Source of the DNA: Hydrogenophaga sp. | Lineage (GTDB): Bacteria > Pseudomonadota > Gammaproteobacteria > Burkholderiales > Burkholderiaceae_C | NCBI GenBank assembly: GCA_018335615.1 | Contig: JAGXRS010000134.1 | Location: 1-9,503 of the forward strand | Reading direction: 5' to 3' | Length of the DNA: 9,503 bases | Part shown: positions 1 to 4,642 of the stretch, piece after piece | How positions within the stretch are numbered: position 1 is the first letter of the stretch | Layout of the letters: every line of letters begins with the position of its first letter | Position numbers and translations under genes: made by a program | Notes under the pieces: model-generated | Database searches by the model: none | What the model saw: the letters and a program-made list of their open reading frames with translations, nothing else | What the model was told of the DNA's origin: nothing

Positions 1-801
1 GAGCCGCTGGAGATTGGCGGGGTGGCCGGCGACCAGCAGAGCGCCCTGTTCGGCCAGGCCTGCTTCACGCCTGGCATGGCGAAGAACACCTACGGCACCG
101 GCTGTTTCATGCTCATGCACACCGGCGAGCGCTTCCAGACCAGCCACAACGGGCTCATCACCACGGCGGCGGCCCAGCCAGCCGGCCCGTCGCAGTACGC
201 GCTGGAGGGCAGCGTGTTCATGGGTGGCGCCGTGGTGCAGTGGCTGCGCGACGGCCTGCGGGCCATCGACGCCAGCAGTGAGGTGCAGGCCCTGGCCGAG
301 AGCGTGCCCGACGCTGGCGGCGTGGTGCTGGTGCCCGCCTTCACCGGCCTGGGCGCGCCCTACTGGCAACCCGACAGCCGCGGCAGCATCACCGGCCTGA
401 CGCGCGGCACCACCCTGGCGCACATCGCGCGCGCGGCGCTGGAGAGCATCGCCTTTCAGAGCGCGGCTTTGCTCGACGCCATGGGCCGCGACGCCGTGGC
501 CGCCGGCGGCGTACCGGTGAGCGAGCTGCGGGTGGACGGCGGCGCCTGCGTGAACGACCTGCTGATGCAGATTCAGGCCGACCTGCTGGGCATTCCCGTG
601 GTGCGGCCCGCGGTGATCGAGACCACCGCCCTGGGCGCCGCCTACCTCGCCGGGCTGCACACGGGACTGTACGCCGGGCTGGACGAACTGGCGCAGCAGT
701 GGCGCGCCCAGCGCACGTTCCACCCCACGCTCGCGCGCGAGGCCGCCGGCGAGAAGAGGGCCGCCTGGGAGCACGCGGTGCGGCGGACGGTGGCGGCGTA
801 A
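1..801 (+). CDS. glpK: Glycerol kinase, C-terminal part (5' end outside window)
   Basis: This is the C-terminal 266 codons of glycerol kinase, which phosphorylates glycerol with ATP to sn-glycerol 3-phosphate in the cytoplasm, the entry step of glycerol use. The frame is open from base 1 and ends at TAA 799-801; the N-terminal actin-like domain is missing. Visible family motifs are AGDQQSALFGQ near the left edge (its Asp corresponds to the catalytic Asp245 of E. coli GlpK), KNTYGTGCF (nucleotide site), GLGAPYWQPDSRG, LESIAFQ, LRVDGGACVNDLLMQ and ETTALGAAYLAGL. These distinguish glycerol kinase from other FGGY carbohydrate kinases. The frame is intact with no sign of damage. proC follows 40 bases downstream on the same strand and is metabolically unrelated. 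I see no terminator hairpin in the 40-base gap, so read-through into proC is possible. Confidence 0.95.
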   Translation, partial: EPLEIGGVAGDQQSALFGQACFTPGMAKNTYGTGCFMLMHTGERFQTSHNGLITTAAAQPAGPSQYALEGSVFMGGAVVQWLRDGLRAIDASSEVQALAESVPDAGGVVLVPAFTGLGAPYWQPDSRGSITGLTRGTTLAHIARAALESIAFQSAALLDAMGRDAVAAGGVPVSELRVDGGACVNDLLMQIQADLLGIPVVRPAVIETTALGAAYLAGLHTGLYAGLDELAQQWRAQRTFHPTLAREAAGEKRAAWEHAVRRTVAA

Positions 802-829
802 CCACCTCTGAGCGCACCCGGGCTCGGGC

Positions 830-835
830 GACAAT
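830..835 (+). promoter_or_regulatory. -10-like hexamer GACAAT before proC
   Basis: GACAAT matches the sigma-70 -10 consensus TATAAT at four of six positions, including the A at position 2 and the final T. Six bases separate it from the proC ATG at 842, so a start seven bases downstream of the hexamer would fall on the A of the ATG. No convincing -35 element is seen; CTGAGC at 808-813 is the nearest candidate, with a 16-base spacer. The same hexamer and spacing recur before oxyR, recG and tgt. Promoter function is inferred. Confidence 0.42.
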
Positions 836-841
836 GGTCCC

Positions 842-1669
842 ATGAACACGTCAACCCACCCTCTCATCACCTTCATCGGCGGCGGCAACATGGCCAGCGC
901 CATCATCGGCGGGCTGGTCCGCCAGGGCCACCCCACCGCCCGCCTGCAAGTGGTGGAGCCCTGCGACGAGCAACGCACCCGGCTCGGCCAGCAATTCCCC
1001 GGCATGGCCGTGCTCACGTCGGCAGACGCCGGCCTTGATCCTTCCGACCTCGTGGTCTGGGCGGTGAAGCCCCAGACCTTCAGGGAAGCCGCTACAGCGG
1101 CCAGCGCCTTCGTCGGCGGCGCGCTGCACCTGAGCGTGGCGGCCGGCATCACGAGCGAGAGCATCGCTGCCTGGCTGGGCACGCAGCGCATCGTACGCGC
1201 CATGCCCAATACGCCGGCGCTGGTCGGTCTGGGCATGACGGGGCTGATGGCACGCGCTGCCGTGACGGAAGCAGACCGGGCACTGGTCGAGGCCGTGGTG
1301 CGCACCACCGGCGAGCTGGTGTGGGTGAACGTGGAGTCGGATCTGGACGCGGTGACCGCCCTGTCGGGCTCCGGCCCGGCCTACGTGTTCTATTTCCTGG
1401 AAGCCATGCGCGACGCGGGTGCCCGCATGGGCCTGTCGCCCGAGGTGGCACAACAGCTGGCCATCGGCACCTTCATCGGCGCGGCCACGTTGGCCCAGCG
1501 CTCCAGCGATCCGCTGCAGACGCTGCGCGAACGCGTCACCTCCAAGGGCGGCACCACGTATGCCGCGCTCACGTCGATGGAGGCGAGCGGCATGAAGGCA
1601 AAATTTGAAGAAGCGCTGTTTGCCGCCCAGAAACGGGCGGCCGAACTGGGCGCCGAATTCGGACGGTAA
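842..1669 (+). CDS. proC: Pyrroline-5-carboxylate reductase
   Basis: ProC reduces 1-pyrroline-5-carboxylate to L-proline with NAD(P)H, the last step of proline synthesis, in the cytoplasm. The 275-residue length is normal for the family. The N-terminal Rossmann fold carries FIGGGNMASAI (residues 11-21), followed by VVWAVKPQ (71-78) and RAMPNTPALVG (119-129). The C-terminal helical dimerisation domain carries the signature ALSGSGPAYVF (173-183) and RVTSKGGTTYAAL (231-243), the substrate-binding region. The ATG at 842 is chosen because the Rossmann strand starts about eight residues in. There is no Shine-Dalgarno sequence; a -10-like GACAAT lies six bases upstream. In many proteobacteria proC lies beside a yggS-type gene, but here it follows glpK and converges on ubiA. 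The frame is complete and ordinary. Confidence 0.97.
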   Translation: MNTSTHPLITFIGGGNMASAIIGGLVRQGHPTARLQVVEPCDEQRTRLGQQFPGMAVLTSADAGLDPSDLVVWAVKPQTFREAATAASAFVGGALHLSVAAGITSESIAAWLGTQRIVRAMPNTPALVGLGMTGLMARAAVTEADRALVEAVVRTTGELVWVNVESDLDAVTALSGSGPAYVFYFLEAMRDAGARMGLSPEVAQQLAIGTFIGAATLAQRSSDPLQTLRERVTSKGGTTYAALTSMEASGMKAKFEEALFAAQKRAAELGAEFGR

Positions 1670-1712
1670 AGATTACCCCCGCGCCGCTGCGCCCCGTGGA
1701 GCCTTGATTCCC

Positions 1713-1758
1713 GTTCGCCCTGAGCCTGTCGAAGCCCTTCCACAGGCTCAGGGCGAAC
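1713..1758. repeat. REP-like perfect inverted repeat between proC and ubiA
   Basis: The left arm GTTCGCCCTGAGCCTGT (1713-1729) and right arm ACAGGCTCAGGGCGAAC (1742-1758) are perfectly complementary over 17 bp. The 12-base centre is itself nearly self-complementary (GAAG 1731-1734, CTTC 1737-1740). From general knowledge, elements with this phrase are dispersed through intergenic DNA of many Burkholderiales and other GC-rich proteobacteria. It starts 43 bases after the proC stop, between convergent genes, so it may also act as a two-way terminator, although no T-run follows on either strand. A diverged half-copy of the left arm lies inside recG at 5567-5595. Confidence 0.85.
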
Positions 1759-1851
1759 AGTTTCTACCTCACAGGCCGGAGCAATAAGCGCCCCGAAGAT
1801 GGCCATCACCAGCGGCCTGGCGGCCGGCGCCACCGTGATCGCGGCTTGAAC

Positions 1852-1869
1852 GCACGCGCTCCGGCGTGC
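1852..1869 (-). terminator. GC-rich hairpin just after ubiA
   Basis: GCACGC (1852-1857) and GCGTGC (1864-1869) form a 6-bp stem with a 6-base loop. It begins four bases after the ubiA stop on the minus strand. No T-run follows, so it is not a textbook intrinsic terminator. Its position right after a stop codon suggests an mRNA 3'-end structure. Confidence 0.35.
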
Positions 1870-1873
1870 CCGG

Positions 1874-2815
1874 TCACACGCCGAGCACCACACCCACAAA
1901 CAGCGTGAAGCCCAGCCAGTGGTTCAGGCGGAAGGCCTTGAAGCAGCCGTCGCGCGTGCGGCCCTTGATGAGGCGGAAATGCCAGGCCACCTGGGCGAGT
2001 GCCACCAGCAGCGTGGCGAGCCAGACCACGGGGTTCACCAGTGACCACAGCGCCGCGGTCCAGATGGCCAGGAACACGAGGTAGAAACCGGTCACCGCCG
2101 TCACGTCGTGCTCGCCCAGGGTGATGGCCGAGGTTTTCATGCCGATGCGCAGGTCGTCGTCGCGGTCGACCATGGCGTATTCGGTGTCGTAGGCCAGCAC
2201 CCAGAACAGGTTGCCCGCCATCAGCACCCAGGCCAGCGGCGGCACGCTGTGCCACACGGCGACCCAGAAACCCGGCTCGGCCCAGGGCGCCGTGCCGCTG
2301 AACAGTTCCAGCGCCGGGCCACCGCGCACCGCCGCGAACGCCATGGGAATGCCGAAGCTGAAGGCCACGCCCAGCACCGCCTGCGGCATGGACACCAGGC
2401 GCTTCGCATAGGGATACACGATGGCCAGCACCAGCCCCAGACCCGACCACACGATGGTGGCCACGTTGGTGGTGAGCACCAGCAGGAAAGCGGCCAGCGC
2501 CAGCACAGCGCCCACGCCCAGTGCTTCCTTCACGCCGATGCGCCCACTGGTGACCGGGCGTTGCGCGGTACGCTTCACATGGCGGTCGAAGTCGCGGTCG
2601 GCCACGTCGTTGGCGCAGCAGCCCGCGCTGCGCATGAGGATGGTGCCCAGCACGAACACCAGCAGCAGGTGCAGCCCCGGAAAGCCACCCGCTGCGATCC
2701 ACAGCGCCGAGAGCGAGGGCCAGAGCAGCAACAGCCAGCCCGCCGGGCGGTTCCAGCGGATCAGGTCAAGGTAGAGATTGAGTCGCGAAGATGGGGTGGA
2801 AGGGGACGCAAGCAT
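1874..2815 (-). CDS. ubiA: 4-hydroxybenzoate polyprenyltransferase
   Basis: UbiA is an integral membrane enzyme that attaches the polyprenyl tail to 4-hydroxybenzoate, an early committed step of ubiquinone synthesis. The 313 residues are mostly hydrophobic, with eight to nine likely membrane helices. Both Mg-diphosphate-binding Asp motifs of the family are present: NDVADRDFD at residues 70-78 and YDTEYAMVDRDDD at 209-221, each followed by a short basic or polar stretch. TAQRPVTSGRI (83-93) is also typical of UbiA rather than of heme O or chlorophyll synthases. The start is ATG at 2813-2815; its upstream sequence GGCCTTTTC is a poor ribosome site. It is the last gene of the leftward set, 224 bases after dps, and converges on proC. 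The frame is complete. Confidence 0.96.
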   Translation of the reverse strand: MLASPSTPSSRLNLYLDLIRWNRPAGWLLLLWPSLSALWIAAGGFPGLHLLLVFVLGTILMRSAGCCANDVADRDFDRHVKRTAQRPVTSGRIGVKEALGVGAVLALAAFLLVLTTNVATIVWSGLGLVLAIVYPYAKRLVSMPQAVLGVAFSFGIPMAFAAVRGGPALELFSGTAPWAEPGFWVAVWHSVPPLAWVLMAGNLFWVLAYDTEYAMVDRDDDLRIGMKTSAITLGEHDVTAVTGFYLVFLAIWTAALWSLVNPVVWLATLLVALAQVAWHFRLIKGRTRDGCFKAFRLNHWLGFTLFVGVVLGV

Positions 2816-3039
2816 GAAAAGGCCAATGGCAAAGCCGTCAATCGATACCCGAGCATAGAGCGCGAACGACCGGCTGCCATGGATCAGCGAGCTGGGCCAT
2901 TCGCGTCAGGTCGATTGCCAATCGTCCACGGACGCCGCACGGGAGAGGGATTCCTGTCCCCCCACCAGCCGCGCAACCGGCTTTGCAGGGGCGCAGGCAC
3001 GCCCCTTGGGAGGTGCCGCCGCAGGCGACGCGGGAGAGC
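2816..3039. other. ubiA-dps intergenic region
   Basis: These 224 bases hold no convincing gene. The half next to dps contains a GC-rich hairpin (2987-3006) and C- and G-rich tracts similar in flavour to dispersed intergenic repeats. The half next to ubiA must supply the ubiA promoter if ubiA is not read through from dps. On the minus strand, TTGACG lies about 22 bases before the ubiA ATG, but no -10 element is properly spaced to it. I could not assign a promoter. Confidence 0.5.
2987..3006 (-). terminator. GC-rich hairpin after dps
   Basis: On the plus strand AGGGGCG (2987-2993) and CGCCCCT (3000-3006) form a perfect 7-bp stem around the 6-base loop CAGGCA. It lies 33 bases after the dps stop in the direction of dps transcription. 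No T-run follows. It may be a 3'-end structure for the dps message that separates it from ubiA. Confidence 0.4.
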
Positions 3040-3543
3040 TTATTCCTCCAGGAGCGAGCGCAGCATCCACGCGGTCTGCTCGTGCACCGTCAGGCGCTGC
3101 GTCAGCAGGTCGGCCGTGGGTTCGTCGCCCGCTTTGTCCACCACGGGGAACAGCTCGCGTGCGGTGCGCGCCACAGCCTCGTGGCCTTGCACCAGGATGC
3201 GCACCATCTCCATCGCCTTGGGCGGCACCGCGGGCGCATCGGGTACCGAGCTGAGCTGGCTGAACTGCGCGTAGCTGCCGGGCGCGGCGTGGCCCAGCGA
3301 TCGAATGCGCTCGGCCACCGGGTCCACGGCGTTCCAGAGTTCGGTGTACTGCGTCATGAACATGGTGTGCAGCGAATTGAACATCGGCCCGGTCACGTTC
3401 CAGTGGAAGTTGTGCGTGGTCAGGTACAGCGTGTAGGTGTCGGCGAGCAGCCGGGACAGGCCCTTGGCAATGGCGGCGCGGTCTTTGTCGCTGATGCCGA
3501 TGTTGATGGCGGACGCGGTGGAACGTGCAGATGACTTGGCCAT
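3040..3543 (-). CDS. dps: Dps-family DNA-protection ferritin
   Basis: Dps proteins assemble into hollow dodecamers that oxidise Fe(II) with peroxide, store iron and shield DNA during oxidative stress and starvation. The 167 residues match the usual length and form one ferritin-like four-helix domain. Family motifs are HNFHWNVTGPMFNSLH (44-59), a central helix ending DPVAERIRSLG (74-84), and the C-terminal HEQTAWMLRSLLEE. By spacing, H47, H59, D74 and E78 match E. coli H51, H63, D78 and E82, while the position of E. coli D67 is Met63. The basic, Ser/Ala-rich N-terminus (MAKSSARSTAS) could contact DNA. ATG 3541-3543 is chosen because AGGAG lies six bases upstream; an in-frame TTG at 3562-3564 would add seven residues but has no support. 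oxyR ends 72 bases upstream on the same strand, suggesting peroxide control. A weak structure (CGCG-TTGT-CGCG, then TTTTCTTT) in that gap may end oxyR transcripts. Confidence 0.95.
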   Translation of the reverse strand: MAKSSARSTASAINIGISDKDRAAIAKGLSRLLADTYTLYLTTHNFHWNVTGPMFNSLHTMFMTQYTELWNAVDPVAERIRSLGHAAPGSYAQFSQLSSVPDAPAVPPKAMEMVRILVQGHEAVARTARELFPVVDKAGDEPTADLLTQRLTVHEQTAWMLRSLLEE

Positions 3544-3549
3544 GGAGTG

Positions 3550-3554
3550 CTCCT
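3550..3554 (-). promoter_or_regulatory. Shine-Dalgarno AGGAG of dps
   Basis: AGGAG on the minus strand lies six bases before the ATG at 3541-3543, ideal spacing. It decides the dps start against the upstream in-frame TTG at 3562-3564. It is the only strong Shine-Dalgarno sequence at a gene start in this window, in contrast to proC, oxyR, recG and tgt. Confidence 0.8.
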
Positions 3555-3615
3555 GAGGGTTCAAAGAAAAGGGCGCCGCGACAACGCGAGCCTGCTGTCG
3601 AGTGTAGGACGGCGA

Positions 3616-4575
3616 TCAGGACAGGCGTTTGACGCCGGGCAACTCGCACGCATAGATGGCGTTGCGCAGCTCGGCAATCGCCTCGTAGCGGGTGAAGCTG
3701 CGCCGCCATGCCAGCACCACGCGCCGCGTGGGTGCCTCGCCCTCGAACGGCAGGTAGCGCACGTAGGACGAATCGCCGAAGTCCTGCCCGGGCGTGGCCG
3801 AGCCCTCCAGCGCCGATGAGGGCACCGACAGGCGCGGCACCAGTGTCACGCCCATGCCGGCGGCCACCATGTGCTTGATGGTTTCCAGCGACGAGCCCTC
3901 GAAGCTCTTGCGGATGCCTTCGGTGTCGTTGGAGAAGCGGGCGAACTCGGGGCAGACCTCCAGCACGTGATCGCGAAAGCAATGGCCCGTGCCCAGCAGC
4001 AGCATGGTCTCGCGCTTGAGCTCTTCGTTGGTGATGCTTTTGCGCTGGGCCAGCGGGTGCGTGACGGGTACGGCCGCCAGAAAGGGCTCGTCGTACAACG
4101 GCGCAATGGCCAGGTTGGTGTCCGGAAACGGCTCGGCCAGAATGGCACAGTCGATCTCGCCCAGGCGCAGCTGCTCCAGCAGCTTGACGGTGAAGTTCTC
4201 CAGCAGCATCAGCGGCATCTGCGGACTGCGATCGATCACCTGGCGCACCAGGTTGGGCAGCAGATAGGGCCCGATGGTGTAGATCACGCCCAGGCGCAGC
4301 GGGCCGGTCAGCGGGTCTTTGCCGCGCTTGGCGATTTCCTTGATGCTGGCGGCCTGCTCCAACACCGTCTGGGCCTGGCGCACGATCTCTTCCCCCAGCG
4401 GCGTCACCGCGATTTCACTGGCACTGCGCTCGAAGATCTTCACTTCGAGCTCTTCTTCCAGCTTCTTGATCGCCACGGACAGGGTAGGCTGCGACACGAA
4501 GCACGCCTCGGCCGCTTTGCCGAAGTGCCGCTCGCGCGCCACGGCCACGATGTATTTGAGTTCGGTGAGCGTCAT
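3616..4575 (-). CDS. oxyR: Hydrogen-peroxide-sensing LysR-type regulator OxyR
   Basis: OxyR is a LysR-family transcription factor that senses H2O2 by forming an intramolecular disulfide and then activates (or, when reduced, represses) peroxide-defence genes. The 319 residues start with the LysR winged helix-turn-helix MTLTELKYIVAVARERHFG; the recognition region FVSQPTLSVAIKKLEEEL lies at residues 26-43. The regulatory domain has the two redox cysteines in GTGHCFRDHVLEVC: Cys199 and Cys208, the same numbers and nine-residue spacing as E. coli OxyR, with SFEGSSLETIKHMVAAGMG following. This separates it from other LysR proteins such as CysB. ATG 4573-4575 is preferred over an in-frame GTG at 4594-4596 because OxyR begins at MTLTELKY. 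CACAAT lies six bases upstream and there is no Shine-Dalgarno. recG lies upstream and dps downstream on the same strand; the recG-oxyR neighbourhood is known in other proteobacteria. Confidence 0.97.
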   Translation of the reverse strand: MTLTELKYIVAVARERHFGKAAEACFVSQPTLSVAIKKLEEELEVKIFERSASEIAVTPLGEEIVRQAQTVLEQAASIKEIAKRGKDPLTGPLRLGVIYTIGPYLLPNLVRQVIDRSPQMPLMLLENFTVKLLEQLRLGEIDCAILAEPFPDTNLAIAPLYDEPFLAAVPVTHPLAQRKSITNEELKRETMLLLGTGHCFRDHVLEVCPEFARFSNDTEGIRKSFEGSSLETIKHMVAAGMGVTLVPRLSVPSSALEGSATPGQDFGDSSYVRYLPFEGEAPTRRVVLAWRRSFTRYEAIAELRNAIYACELPGVKRLS

Positions 4576-4581
4576 GCGCTG

Positions 4582-4587
4582 ATTGTG
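4582..4587 (-). promoter_or_regulatory. -10-like hexamer CACAAT before oxyR
   Basis: On the minus strand CACAAT ends six bases before the oxyR ATG, the same spacing as at proC, recG and tgt. It matches TATAAT at four of six positions. The 17-base spacer region upstream is filled by a GC hairpin (4589-4603) and no -35 match is seen. Function as an activator-dependent or leaderless promoter is inferred. Confidence 0.42.
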
Positions 4588-4588
4588 C

Positions 4589-4603
4589 CCCCGCACCGCG
4601 GGG
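4589..4603 (-). terminator. GC hairpin between recG and oxyR
   Basis: CCCCGC (4589-4594) and GCGGGG (4598-4603) form a perfect 6-bp stem with a 3-base loop. It lies 39 bases after the recG stop and directly abuts the CACAAT element of oxyR. It could end recG transcription or be a palindromic operator at the oxyR promoter. It does not resemble the ATAG-type OxyR site. No T-run follows. Confidence 0.35.
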
Positions 4604-4642
4604 TGGTGCTCCCACGCGCCGGTTGGTGGGGTGCCGACCTGA

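Noticed and set aside
1390..1899. Minus-strand frame reading through the repeat (phrase VRPEPVEGL)
   Set aside because: It is antisense to proC and only translates the repeat. Such phrases are known translation artefacts of this repeat family.
2108..3274. A 388-codon plus-strand frame antisense to ubiA and dps
   Set aside because: His/Gln/Arg-rich composition without motifs; it is the antisense shadow of ubiA and dps.
3544..3564. Upstream TTG start for dps, adding seven residues
   Set aside because: ATG 3541-3543 has AGGAG at ideal spacing, and the longer form would place that Shine-Dalgarno inside the coding sequence.
4576..4596. Upstream GTG start for oxyR
   Set aside because: OxyR proteins begin at MTLTELKY; Cys199 and Cys208 fall on E. 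coli numbering only with the ATG at 4573-4575.
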